A stretch of DNA of 64,000 bases from Streptomyces sp. NBC_00190 (lineage in GTDB: Bacteria; Actinomycetota; Actinomycetes; Streptomycetales; Streptomycetaceae): NCBI RefSeq assembly GCF_036203305.1, contig NZ_CP108131.1, positions 2,604,001 through 2,668,000 on the forward strand. Direction: 5' to 3'. The notes under the pieces were generated by a model. That model searched no databases. It worked only from the letters and a program-made list of their open reading frames with translations, and was not told the origin of the DNA. Made by a program: the position numbers and the translations under genes. Positions 8,319-15,823 of the stretch are shown one piece after another; position 1 is the stretch's first letter, and each line of letters starts with the position of its first letter.

Positions 8319-9329
8319 GTGAACGCCTTTGCCCCCACCACCGCCGAGACCCTCCGCAGCGCGCTCGGCGGGCTGCTCGACGGACTCCCGCCCAAGCAGG
8401 CCTCGGCCGCCGTGGAGCGGCTCATCGCCAGCTACCGGGGGCAGACCCCGACCGACGCGCCCGTACTGCGCGACCGCTCCGACGTGGCGGCGTACGCGGC
8501 GTACCGCATGCCCGCCACCTTCGAGGCCGTCCGGGCGGCCCTGGACGGGCTCGCGGAGGCGGCGCCCGGCTGGGCGCCGGGCTCCCACGTGGACGTGGGC
8601 GGCGGCACCGGCGCGGCGACCTGGGCGGTCGACGCCACCTGGGACGGCCCTCGCGAAACCACGGTGCTGGACTGGGCGGAGCCGGCGCTGGCGCTCGGCA
8701 AGGAGCTGGCGGCCCGCGGCTCGGAGGTCCTGCGCGGGGCGGCGTGGCGGCGGGCCGTCATCGGCTCCGGGCTGGCCCTGCCCGACGCCGACCTGGTGAC
8801 CGTCTCGTACGTGCTGGGCGAGCTGACCCCGCAGGCGCGGACGGCCGTCGTCGCCGAGGCGGCGCGGGCCGGCCAGGCCGTGGTGCTGATCGAGCCGGGC
8901 ACACCGGAGGGGTACCTCCGTATCCGCGAGGCCCGCGACCAGCTGATCGCGGCGGGGCTGCAGGTCGCCGCGCCCTGCCCGCACGACGGGACCTGCCCGA
9001 TCGAGGTCGGCAAGGACTGGTGCCACTTCTCGGCGCGGGTGAGCCGGTCCTCGCTGCACCGGAAGGTCAAGGGCGGCTCCCTCCCGTACGAGGACGAGAA
9101 GTTCAGCTACGTCGCCGCGACCCGCTTCCCGGTCGAGCCCGCCGCCTTCCGGATCACGCGGAAGCCGCAGATCCGGAAGGGGCTCGTCCAGTTGGAGCTG
9201 TGCGGCCCGCAGAGCGGTGACTCGGCGGGCCTGACCCGGGTCAACGTGACCAAGCGCCACGGCGACCTCTACAAGGCGGCGCGGGACGCCGACTGGGGCC
9301 AGGACTGGCCGCCGCCGCAGGAGCGCTAG
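8319..9329 (+). CDS. Rsm22-like small ribosomal subunit protein / SAM methyltransferase-fold protein
   Basis: 336-aa protein of the Rsm22 (METTL17-like) family linked to small ribosomal subunit assembly. A Rossmann SAM site is seen as DVGGGTGAATW near residue 89. The C-terminal half has the family block PCPHDGTCPI ... WCHFSARV with the cysteines proposed to hold an iron-sulfur cluster, then the YEDEKFSYV strand. GTG at 8319 is the start that matches the family N-terminus. It stands alone between the IS element and the convergent dimethylargininase gene. Confidence 0.85.
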   Translation: MNAFAPTTAETLRSALGGLLDGLPPKQASAAVERLIASYRGQTPTDAPVLRDRSDVAAYAAYRMPATFEAVRAALDGLAEAAPGWAPGSHVDVGGGTGAATWAVDATWDGPRETTVLDWAEPALALGKELAARGSEVLRGAAWRRAVIGSGLALPDADLVTVSYVLGELTPQARTAVVAEAARAGQAVVLIEPGTPEGYLRIREARDQLIAAGLQVAAPCPHDGTCPIEVGKDWCHFSARVSRSSLHRKVKGGSLPYEDEKFSYVAATRFPVEPAAFRITRKPQIRKGLVQLELCGPQSGDSAGLTRVNVTKRHGDLYKAARDADWGQDWPPPQER

Positions 9330-9340
9330 GCCGGGCGCAG

Positions 9341-9380
9341 GACCGGGTCAGACCGGGTCAGACCGAGTCAGGCCGCGTCA
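9341..9380. repeat. Four tandem 10-bp repeats at a convergent gene junction
   Basis: Units GACCGGGTCA, GACCGGGTCA, GACCGAGTCA and GGCCGCGTCA run head to tail. The last TCA is the complement of the TGA stop of the dimethylargininase gene, so repeat number could shift the 3' end of either transcript without altering protein. Confidence 0.75.
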
Positions 9381-10187
9381 GGGCCGCAGCTCCTGGGTGC
9401 AGCACTTCACGCTGCCGCCGCCCTTGAGCAGCTCCCCCAGGTCCATCGGGACCGGCTCGAACCCCCGGTCCCGAAGGGGCGCCAACAGGCCGGTCGCCGC
9501 CTGTGGGAGCAGGACGTGCCGGCCGTCCGAGACCGCGTTGAGGCCCAGGGCGGCCGCGTCGCGGCCGTCGGCGAGCAGCGCGTCGGGGAAGAGCCGTTTG
9601 AGCACGGCCTGGCTGCCCGGCGAGAACGCGGCCGGGTAGTACATGACCTCGTCCCCGTCGAGGACGGACAGGGCGGTGTCCAGGTGGTAGTAGCGCGGGT
9701 CCACCAGGTCGAGGCCGATGACGGGACGGCCGAAGAACTCCTGGGCCTCGTCGTGCGAGAGCGGGCTGGAGCGGAAGCCCCGGCCGGCCAGGATGTAGGT
9801 GGCGGTGACGGCGAAGTCGCCCTCACCCTCGTTGACGTGGGACGGCTCGTGGATGTCCTGGTAGCCGTGGCTGCGGAACCAGTCCAGGTGGATCTCGGCC
9901 TCGGCGGCCCGTTCCGGATAGGCGAAGCGGGCTCCGAGCACCCGGCCGTCGACGACGAGGGCACCGTTCGCCGCGAAGACCATGTCGGGCAGCTCGGGGT
10001 CCGGTACGAGGGTCTCGACGGTGTGGCCGAGGGCGCGGTAGCGGTCCCTCAGGTCTTCCCATTGGGCGTGTGCGAGGGGCAGGTCCACCGGTTTCGTGGG
10101 GTCCATCCACGGATTGATGGAGTACGTGACCTTGAAGTGTGCGGGTGGGCACATCAGGTAGCGCCGGGGTGTGGCGTCTCTGCGCAA
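9378..10187 (-). CDS. Dimethylargininase (DDAH), amidinotransferase-fold hydrolase
   Basis: 269 aa from a TTG start. The enzyme would hydrolyse dimethylarginine-type guanidines to citrulline and an amine. Guanidino-enzyme landmarks are MVFAANGALV near the N-terminus, the active-site His in YYHLDTAL, and the C-terminal nucleophile Cys region SVKCCTQEL. TTG at 10187 is preferred because GAGGAG lies six bases before it; the next ATG (10154) gives 258 aa but begins inside the conserved RRYLMCPP start and has no SD. It is divergent from a TetR gene. Arginine deiminase-like or ornithine-forming relatives are possible alternatives. Confidence 0.83.
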   Translation of the reverse strand: MRRDATPRRYLMCPPAHFKVTYSINPWMDPTKPVDLPLAHAQWEDLRDRYRALGHTVETLVPDPELPDMVFAANGALVVDGRVLGARFAYPERAAEAEIHLDWFRSHGYQDIHEPSHVNEGEGDFAVTATYILAGRGFRSSPLSHDEAQEFFGRPVIGLDLVDPRYYHLDTALSVLDGDEVMYYPAAFSPGSQAVLKRLFPDALLADGRDAAALGLNAVSDGRHVLLPQAATGLLAPLRDRGFEPVPMDLGELLKGGGSVKCCTQELRP

Positions 10188-10237
10188 AGAAGGCTCCTCA
10201 CGACTTGCACTCGACTTACACGTCTCACGACGAGTGT

Positions 10238-10255
10238 GGAGAGAATCGTCTCTCC
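10238..10255. promoter_or_regulatory. Candidate TetR operator 1 in the ddaH / tetR intergenic region
   Basis: GGAGAGA and TCTCTCC, 7-bp perfect arms, flank ATCG in the divergent promoter region. The spacing suits a TetR-family dimer. The only basis is symmetry plus the adjacent regulator gene. Confidence 0.4.
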
Positions 10256-10310
10256 TGAAGCGGGACAACGCAGTGAACTGATTGGGTGGTTTACCGGGCA
10301 AGAGGAAGAC

Positions 10311-10320
10311 GAGACGTCTC
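10311..10320. promoter_or_regulatory. Candidate TetR operator 2, palindrome GAGACGTCTC
   Basis: A 10-bp perfect palindrome 19 bases before the ATG of the TetR gene, positioned for autoregulation. It shares the GAGA/TCTC half-site theme with the repeat at 10238-10255. Confidence 0.4.
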
Positions 10321-10338
10321 GGTTGATAGTTTCAGGAC

Positions 10339-10950
10339 ATGACCAGGACCCCTGACGCCAGCCGCCGCAGCGACCGCTCCCGGCGGGCCATCCTCGACGC
10401 GGCACTCGCCCTGGTCGGGGAGGTCGGCTACAACAGGCTGACCATCGAGGCCATCGCGGCCCGCGCGGGGGTCGGCAAGCAGACCATCTACCGCTGGTGG
10501 CCGTCGAAGGCCGCCGTGCTGCTGGACGCCTCGCTGGCGCTCACCGGGGACGCGGAGGCGGCGGCCGAGTGGGCCGGCTTCCCGGACACCGGGGACCTCG
10601 CGGCCGACCTGAAGCACGTCCTGCGGGCGACGGTGGACCAGCTGCTCGACGAGAAGTACGCGGCCCCCACGCGCGCCCTGACGGCGGCCGGGGCGACCGA
10701 CCCGGAGCTCGGCGCCCGCTTCACCGAGCGGCTGCTGGAGCCGCAGCTCGCCCTGTACGAGGCGCGGTTGCGCACGGCCCGGGAGGCCGGGCAGCTCGCG
10801 CCGGACACGGATCTGCGGCTGACGGTGGAGATGCTGGTCGGCCCGCTGACGTACCGCTGGCTGCTGCGGACGGCGCCGCTGACGCACGCCTACACCGACG
10901 CCCTCGTGGACCGGGTGTTGGGTGGGGTGGCCAACGTCACCGCCCGTTAA
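10339..10950 (+). CDS. TetR/AcrR family transcriptional regulator
   Basis: 203-aa repressor-type protein. The N-terminal HTH is typical: AILDAALALVGEVGYN leading to TIEAIAARAGVGKQTIYRWW at about residues 13-50. The C-terminal ligand domain is of the TetR_C type with no obvious ligand clue. It is divergent from the dimethylargininase gene, and palindromes in the shared region are candidate operators, so it may control that gene and itself. Confidence 0.9.
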   Translation: MTRTPDASRRSDRSRRAILDAALALVGEVGYNRLTIEAIAARAGVGKQTIYRWWPSKAAVLLDASLALTGDAEAAAEWAGFPDTGDLAADLKHVLRATVDQLLDEKYAAPTRALTAAGATDPELGARFTERLLEPQLALYEARLRTAREAGQLAPDTDLRLTVEMLVGPLTYRWLLRTAPLTHAYTDALVDRVLGGVANVTAR

Positions 10951-11120
10951 CGGACCGGCAACCTACGGCCGATCGAGAATATATGCCCGAATTCTATGGG
11001 TATGTAGGGGGCGTCGGTTACCCATCCCCAACCCCCCGGTCACGAAGACCGGTCACCCGGGGCTCAGGATGGTGGGACCATGTGAAGGTCCGCCGGGGAT
11101 ACGGTGAGGTGAGGGGATCG

Positions 11121-11870
11121 ATGGGGTCTGAGTCCGGCCGCGTCAAACGCGGCGAGCAGAGCAGGATTTCCCAGTGGCTGCGTCGGCGGCCGAAACCCGT
11201 CGCCGAGGACCCCGGACGAGAACGCGAGGCGCTGCTCCTGGCCGTCGCCGCGGCCGGTCTGCCGCTCGCCCCCGCCGCCCATCCCGCCGGCTACCGGTGT
11301 TCGTGCGACCGGATCGGCTGTCCGACGCCCGCACGGCACCCCCTCTCCTTCGCCTGGCAGACCCAGTCGACCACCGACCGCGCACAGGTCGAGCGGTGGG
11401 CGCGCAACCAGCCCCAGGCCAACTTCATCACCGCGACCGGCATGGTCCACGACGTGCTCGACGTCCCGCTGGAAGCCGGCACCGGCGCACTCGCCCGCCT
11501 GCTGGAGGCGGGCATCGAGGTCGGCCCGGTCGCCGAGTCGGGCGGCACGGGCGACCAGGCCCGGATGCTCTTCTTCACCGCCACCCGCGGCACGCCGGAG
11601 GACGAGGACGAGTGGTGGCCGTGCGAACTGGACTGCCATCCCGAGACCATGGACGAACACCCGGGCCTGCGCTGGCACTGCCGCGGCAGCTACGTCCTGG
11701 TCCCCCCGGCGGCCCTCCCCGGTGACCAGGCGGTCACCTGGATCCGCGGCATGGAACATCCCCTCCCGGACCCCCTCACCCTCCTGGAGACCCTGACGGA
11801 CGCCTGCGCCACGTACGCGGGCACCTCGCCCCAGACCCCGGCGGCGGTCGCCTGGCCCTTGGGCCGCTAG
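11121..11870 (+). CDS. Bifunctional DNA primase/polymerase-like small protein
   Basis: 249-aa Streptomyces-type protein related to the prim-pol (AEP) N-terminal domain. Recognisable parts are YRCSCDRIGCPTPARHP (a Cys/His cluster resembling a zinc knuckle), SFAWQTQ, the ANFITATG strand and VLDVPLEAG. Acidic catalytic residues expected of an active primase are not clearly seen, so the activity is unproven and a regulatory or DNA-binding role is possible. ATG at 11121 follows GAGGGG and removes a long low-complexity upstream extension that overlaps the TetR gene. Confidence 0.75.
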   Translation: MGSESGRVKRGEQSRISQWLRRRPKPVAEDPGREREALLLAVAAAGLPLAPAAHPAGYRCSCDRIGCPTPARHPLSFAWQTQSTTDRAQVERWARNQPQANFITATGMVHDVLDVPLEAGTGALARLLEAGIEVGPVAESGGTGDQARMLFFTATRGTPEDEDEWWPCELDCHPETMDEHPGLRWHCRGSYVLVPPAALPGDQAVTWIRGMEHPLPDPLTLLETLTDACATYAGTSPQTPAAVAWPLGR

Positions 11871-11877
11871 CCCTGGC

Positions 11878-12010
11878 CGGGGCTCGGTCCAGGGCTGCGC
11901 CCAAGCCCGGCGGGGTGCGGCGCCGCTGCGCAAGCGCCCCCGGGCTGCGCCCGGGCGCCCTGGGGCTCCGCCCCAGACCCCGCGCCTCAAACGCCGGCGG
12001 GCCTGGTTTT
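11878..12010. repeat. GC-rich intergenic hairpin cluster between convergent genes
   Basis: Contains stacked hairpins, for example CCCGGG-CTGCG-CCCGGG (11939-11955) and CTGGGGC-TCC-GCCCCAG (11960-11976), followed by CCTCAAACGCCGGCGGG, a phrase I recall as widespread between genes in Streptomyces genomes. It lies between the convergent primase-like and yaaA genes and probably also works as a terminator. Confidence 0.6.
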
Positions 12011-12063
12011 GGGCTGAGCTGAGTTCGCAGGAGTCCGGGGGCGAAGCCACCGCCAACGGCGGG

Positions 12064-12867
12064 TCAGTGGTGGATCTGGGTGACGACCACGTCGAGGGAC
12101 CAGGCCTTGCCCGCCTTCGCGGGGGCTTCGGCCTCGACCGTGTAGCCCAGGTCGCGCAGGGCCGTGACCAGCTCGGCGGGCGACGCCGGGACCGCACCGG
12201 CCAGCAGCAGGTCCCGGACCAGACGACCCTTCGTCGCCTTGTTGAAGTGGCTCACCACTGACCGCTTCTCCACTCCGTCCACCACCCGCGAATGCAGCAC
12301 CCGCACGGTCGCCGTCCGCCCCGCCGTCTCCCCCTTCGGCTTCCACGCCGCCGCGTACGCAGCCGACCGCAGGTCCAGCACCAGCCCGTCCCCGGCAACA
12401 GCCGGCAGCACGTCCGCCATCGGCCCCCGCCAGTACGCGCCGAGCGCGCCGCGCCCCGGCAGCTTCACACCCATCGAGCAGCGGTACGAGGGAATCCGGT
12501 CGGTGATCCGCACCGCGCCCCACAGCCCCGAGAAGACGAGCAGCGCGTCCTCGGCGAGCTTCCGCGCGGCCGGGGTCAGGTCGGCCAGCCCCAGGGCGTC
12601 GTACAGCACCCCGGTGTAGATCTCCCCGGCCGGCCGGGCCGCCGCCGAGCGCAGCTCCACGTTCTTCGCGACCTCGCCCCGCAGCCCCTCGCTCAGGCCC
12701 AGCACCTCGCGCGCCTTCAGTTCGTCGGCGGCGCACAGCTCGACCAGTTCGTCCAGGACCTCCGCACGGGCCGGGGCCAGCCCCGGCAGCGACAGCGTCT
12801 GCGGCTTCAGCGGTGCGCCGGAGCCGCCGGCGGCCTTTCCTTCGGACGGCGGCAGCAGCACGAGCAC
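12064..12867 (-). CDS. yaaA: YaaA family peroxide stress protein
   Basis: 267-aa DUF328/YaaA protein; in Escherichia coli YaaA lowers intracellular iron during peroxide stress. The family N-terminus LLPPSEGK and the internal segments GLWGAVRITDRIPSYR and VVSHFNKATKGRLVR are present. GTG at 12867 is chosen because AAGGAG lies six bases upstream. It is divergent from the RNB ribonuclease gene and convergent with the primase-like gene. Confidence 0.9.
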   Translation of the reverse strand: MLVLLPPSEGKAAGGSGAPLKPQTLSLPGLAPARAEVLDELVELCAADELKAREVLGLSEGLRGEVAKNVELRSAAARPAGEIYTGVLYDALGLADLTPAARKLAEDALLVFSGLWGAVRITDRIPSYRCSMGVKLPGRGALGAYWRGPMADVLPAVAGDGLVLDLRSAAYAAAWKPKGETAGRTATVRVLHSRVVDGVEKRSVVSHFNKATKGRLVRDLLLAGAVPASPAELVTALRDLGYTVEAEAPAKAGKAWSLDVVVTQIHH

Positions 12868-12969
12868 GGTGGTTCTCCTTCGGTACGACACGGCGCAGGG
12901 GATGCGGCCCCGCAGCCAGGGTAGACGGCTCGCCATGCCGTCCGGGCCCGCCGCCCATACGCTCGATCC

Positions 12970-14412
12970 ATGCCACGCCGTCTTATGCACATGACAGGCG
13001 CAGACGGGGCTGCCCTGCGGGCCGCGCTGCGTGAACTGCGGACGAAGCTGGACGTACCGGAGGAGTTCCCGGCCGAGGTGCTCGCCGAGGCCGGGCGGGC
13101 GGCCCGGGAACCCCGCCTGCCCGGGGCCGATGCCACCGACATCCCGTTCTTCACGATCGACCCCCCGTCCTCCGTCGACCTCGACCAGGCCATGCACCTG
13201 GCGAAACGGTCCACCGGCGGCTTCCGGGTCCACTACGCCATCGCCGACGTCGCCGCCTTCGTCACCCCGGGCGGCCCGCTGGACGCCGAGGCCCACCGCC
13301 GCGTCACCACCCTCTACTTCCCCGACGGGAAGGTCCCGCTGCATCCGGCCGTGCTCTCGGAGGGCGCGGCCAGCCTGCTGCCCGACCAGCCCCGACCGGC
13401 GCTGCTGTGGCGCCTCGACCTCGACGCCGAGGGCCGGGTGGAGACCACCGATGTCCGTCGCGCCCTCGTACGCAGCCGCGCCAGGCTCGACTACGACGGC
13501 GTCCAGAAGGCCATCGACACCGGCACGGCGGAGGAGCCCCTCGCCCTCCTGAAGGACATCGGGCTGCTCCGCGAGGCCCTCGAAGTGGAGCGCGGCGGCA
13601 TCTCGCTGAACGTGCCCGAGCAGGAGATCGTCGGGCACGGGGACTCGTACACCCTGGCCTACCGCGCCCCGCTGCCCGCGGACGGCTGGAACGCCCAGAT
13701 CTCCCTCATGACCGGCATCGCCGCCGCCGATCTGATGCTGGCCGCCGGGACCGGCATCCTGCGCACCCTGCCCACCGCGCCCGACGGCGCCGTCGGCAGG
13801 CTCCGGCGGGCGGCGAAGGCCCTGCGGATCGACTGGCCGCACCACGTCCCGTACGCCGAACTCGTGCGCTCCCTCGATCCGCACCGTCCCGACCACGCGG
13901 CCTTCCTCCAGGAGTGCACGGCCCTTCTGCGCGGCGCCGGATACACCGTCTTCACCGGCGGCGAGGCCCCGGACCCGGCGCTCCACGCGGCGGTCGCGGC
14001 CCCGTACGCCCACTGCACGGCGCCGCTGCGCCGGCTGGTCGACCGATACTCGGGCGAGCTGTGCCTGGCGGCGGTGGCCGGGGCTGAGCCCCCGCGCTGG
14101 GCGGTGGCGGCGCTGGACGCGCTCCCCGAGGAGATGGCGGACGGCACCCGGCTCGCCAACAAGGCCGAGCGGGAGTGCGTGGACCTGGTCGAGGCCGCGC
14201 TGCTCAAGAACCGCGTCGGGGAGGTCTTCGAGGCGATGGTGATCGACGTCGACGACCGGGAGCCGAAGGTCGGCACGGTCCATCTGACCGACCCGGCGGT
14301 GGTCGGCCGCATCGTGTCCGCCTCGCGGGAGCTGCCGCTGGGCGAGCGCCTGCGGGTCCTGCTGGCGGAGGCGGACCCGGGCACGGCGAAGGTCCTGTTC
14401 GCCCCGGCCTGA
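12970..14412 (+). CDS. RNB-domain ribonuclease (RNase II/R family)
   Basis: 480-aa 3'-5' exoribonuclease. It has the RNB catalytic cluster of aspartates in TIDPPSSVDLDQA (about residues 61-73) followed by YAIADVAAFV. N-terminal cold-shock OB domains found in RNase R are absent, so this is the short actinobacterial form. The C-terminal part is shortened and S1-like features are not obvious. The 3' end overlaps the antisense reading frame of the MerR gene. Confidence 0.88.
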   Translation: MPRRLMHMTGADGAALRAALRELRTKLDVPEEFPAEVLAEAGRAAREPRLPGADATDIPFFTIDPPSSVDLDQAMHLAKRSTGGFRVHYAIADVAAFVTPGGPLDAEAHRRVTTLYFPDGKVPLHPAVLSEGAASLLPDQPRPALLWRLDLDAEGRVETTDVRRALVRSRARLDYDGVQKAIDTGTAEEPLALLKDIGLLREALEVERGGISLNVPEQEIVGHGDSYTLAYRAPLPADGWNAQISLMTGIAAADLMLAAGTGILRTLPTAPDGAVGRLRRAAKALRIDWPHHVPYAELVRSLDPHRPDHAAFLQECTALLRGAGYTVFTGGEAPDPALHAAVAAPYAHCTAPLRRLVDRYSGELCLAAVAGAEPPRWAVAALDALPEEMADGTRLANKAERECVDLVEAALLKNRVGEVFEAMVIDVDDREPKVGTVHLTDPAVVGRIVSASRELPLGERLRVLLAEADPGTAKVLFAPA

Positions 14413-14830
14413 CCTGCCCCGGCGTCCTTCGCGGCGGCACGCGAGACCGTCGGGGCGCCTTCGCCAGCAGCGCGGCGAGCGCGGGCGAGAGCGGCTCGCC
14501 CTCCCCGGGCGCCGCGGCCAGCAGCGCCGCGAGCCGCCGCCGGCGCTCGCCGATCTCGGCCTCCTGGCGGGCCAGGTTGGCGTCGAGCTCTTCGAGTACG
14601 TCGGCCAGTTCGCGCCCGGCGTCGTCGGCGAGGACGTCCCGCACTTCGTCGAGGCTCAGCCCGAGCTCGGTGAGCCGCCGTACGCGGGCCAGCAGGACGG
14701 CGTCACGGACGCTATAGGCCCGGTAGCGGTTGGGTCGCCGCTCCGGCTCCGGGAGCAGCCCGACATCGTGGTAGTGCCGGATCGCCCGGGTGGTGACCCC
14801 GACCAACGCGGCGATCTCTCCGATCCGCAT
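14204..14830 (-). CDS. MerR family regulator with atypical read-through C-terminus
   Basis: Begins MRIGEIAALVGVTTRAIRHY, a clear MerR winged HTH, then RRLTELGLSLDEVRDVL and a coiled-coil dimerisation helix to about residue 130. After LLAKAP the sequence turns into Arg/Pro-rich low-complexity protein with no MerR resemblance and runs 209 bases antisense into the ribonuclease gene before a stop at 14204. A frameshift or deletion near 14455 that removed the normal C-terminal ligand domain is likely, but no single-base correction that restores a recognisable ending was found. The N-terminal DNA-binding part looks intact. It is transcribed away from rnpB. Confidence 0.62.
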   Translation of the reverse strand: MRIGEIAALVGVTTRAIRHYHDVGLLPEPERRPNRYRAYSVRDAVLLARVRRLTELGLSLDEVRDVLADDAGRELADVLEELDANLARQEAEIGERRRRLAALLAAAPGEGEPLSPALAALLAKAPRRSRVPPRRTPGQVRPGRTGPSPCPGPPPPAGPAGARPAAAPARRTRCGRPPPGRSDGPCRPSAPGRRRRSPSPRRPPRRGS

Positions 14831-14837
14831 GCCCTCC

Positions 14838-14868
14838 AGTAGAAACCCTGCCGCTGCGGCAAGGTCAA
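14838..14868 (-). promoter_or_regulatory. MerR-type promoter with 19-bp spacer and central dyad
   Basis: On the minus strand, -35 TTGACC (14868-14863) and -10 TCTACT (14843-14838) are separated by 19 bp, the elongated spacer that MerR proteins twist. The spacer holds the dyad TGCCGC-A-GCGGCA. The -10 box ends seven bases before the merR ATG, so the transcript should be essentially leaderless. This strongly suggests autoregulation. Confidence 0.7.
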
Positions 14869-14893
14869 GCCGCGTCGGCACAGCCGGTAGCAT
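14864..14893 (+). promoter_or_regulatory. Likely rnpB promoter overlapping the MerR promoter
   Basis: GTCAAG (14864-14869), 18 bp, then TAGCAT (14888-14893), ending nine bases before the predicted RNase P RNA 5' end at 14903. The -35 region overlaps that of the divergent merR promoter. Confidence 0.5.
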
Positions 14894-14902
14894 GGTCGCC
14901 AC

Positions 14903-15313
14903 GGCAGACGAGTCGGCCGGGCGGCCGCGTCGGGATCTTGAGGATCCCGCCGAGGAACGTCCGGGCTCCACAGGGCAGGGTGGTGGGTAACGCCCACCCG
15001 GGGTGACCCGCGGGACAGTGCCACAGAAAACAGACCGCCGGGGGCTTCGGTCCCCGGTAAGGGTGAAACGGTGGTGTAAGAGACCACCAGCGCCTGAGGT
15101 GACTCAGGCGGCTAGGTAAACCCCACCCGGAGCAAGGTCAAGAGGATCCGTCTTCGGACGGGTCTGCGCGGACGCTTGAGGGCTGCTCGCCCGAGTTCGC
15201 GGGTAGACCGCACGAGGCCGGCGGCAACGCCGGTCCTAGATGGATGGCCGTCTCCCCGGCGACCGCGAGGTCACCGGGTGACAGAACCCGGCGTACAGGC
15301 CGGCTCGTCTGCC
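14903..15313 (+). ncRNA. rnpB: RNase P RNA, class A
   Basis: Catalytic RNA of RNase P that trims tRNA 5' ends. The universal blocks are present in order: GAGGAACGTCCGGGCTCC near 14945, GGGTAACGCC near 14985, the ACAGAAAACAGACCGCC block near 15022, and the distal GACAGAACCCGGCGTACAGG near 15281. Helix P1 closes the molecule: GGCAGACGAGTCGGCC at 14903-14918 pairs with GGCCGGCTCGTCTGCC at the 3' end with one wobble or mismatch. The ends are set from P1 and could be off by a few bases. Confidence 0.95.
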
Positions 15314-15378
15314 CTTTCCACTCCGTTCGGGGTGCCGCGAACGCCGGCGGCTGCCCGGATCTCGGCAGCTGACACGAA

Positions 15379-15395
15379 TGCCCCTCGCAGGGGCA
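15379..15395. terminator. Short hairpin between rnpB and the TTA-containing gene
   Basis: TGCCCC-TCGCA-GGGGCA, 6-bp arms, 66 bases beyond the mature rnpB 3' end. It may mark the end of the rnpB transcript; no T-run follows. Confidence 0.35.
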
Positions 15396-15418
15396 CGTCA
15401 TGGGGCACGCTCGCACCC

Positions 15419-15757
15419 ATGACCGATCACCCCGCGGCCGCTGCCGCCGCTCTCATACGCGAACTCGCCGAAACGACCACCGACCCCCGCGAAGCCTACG
15501 GAAGCCCCGCCGAGATCGCCTCCGTGGCCGGAAGCCTGCTCGACCTGGCCCGTCACCTCGAAGACGCCTTACGCCACCTGGAGCGGCACATGCTCCGGCG
15601 TGACGACGACTGGGCCACCACGGACGGAGAACGGCCCGGCCGGTACGCGCGGGAGGCGAGCGGCGCGATCCAATCCGCCCAGGCCGAAGCCCGCAACATG
15701 GCCCGCGCCCTGGCCCGGTCGGTGGAAGCCCTCAGCCACCTGAAGCCCGCACCCTGA
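15419..15757 (+). CDS. Small helical protein of unknown function with a TTA codon
   Basis: 112 aa, Ala/Arg/Glu-rich and predicted almost wholly helical, with no signal peptide or membrane segment; I do not recognise a family. Heptad-like Leu/Ala spacing (SLLDLARHLEDALRHLERHM) suggests a helical bundle or coiled coil. Leu51 is encoded by TTA (15569-15571), so translation should depend on the bldA tRNA and so on developmental stage. It lies just after rnpB, behind a small hairpin, and ends before a strong terminator. Confidence 0.65.
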   Translation: MTDHPAAAAAALIRELAETTTDPREAYGSPAEIASVAGSLLDLARHLEDALRHLERHMLRRDDDWATTDGERPGRYAREASGAIQSAQAEARNMARALARSVEALSHLKPAP

Positions 15758-15775
15758 TGAAGACGCGGTGAGAGA

Positions 15776-15808
15776 GGCCCCCGCCATCGGGCTATCGGGG
15801 CGGGGGCC
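15776..15808. terminator. Bidirectional terminator
   Basis: GGCCCCCGCC (15776-15785) and GGCGGGGGCC (15799-15808) form a 10-bp stem followed by CTTTC, between the TTA gene and the convergent RNase H-phosphatase gene. Confidence 0.8.
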
Positions 15809-15823
15809 CTTTCGGATGTGCGG

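Noticed and set aside
10497..11120. Long in-frame extension upstream of the primase-like protein
   Set aside because: It is Arg/Gly/Ala low-complexity sequence overlapping the TetR gene in another frame; the ATG at 11121 has an SD and begins recognisable sequence.
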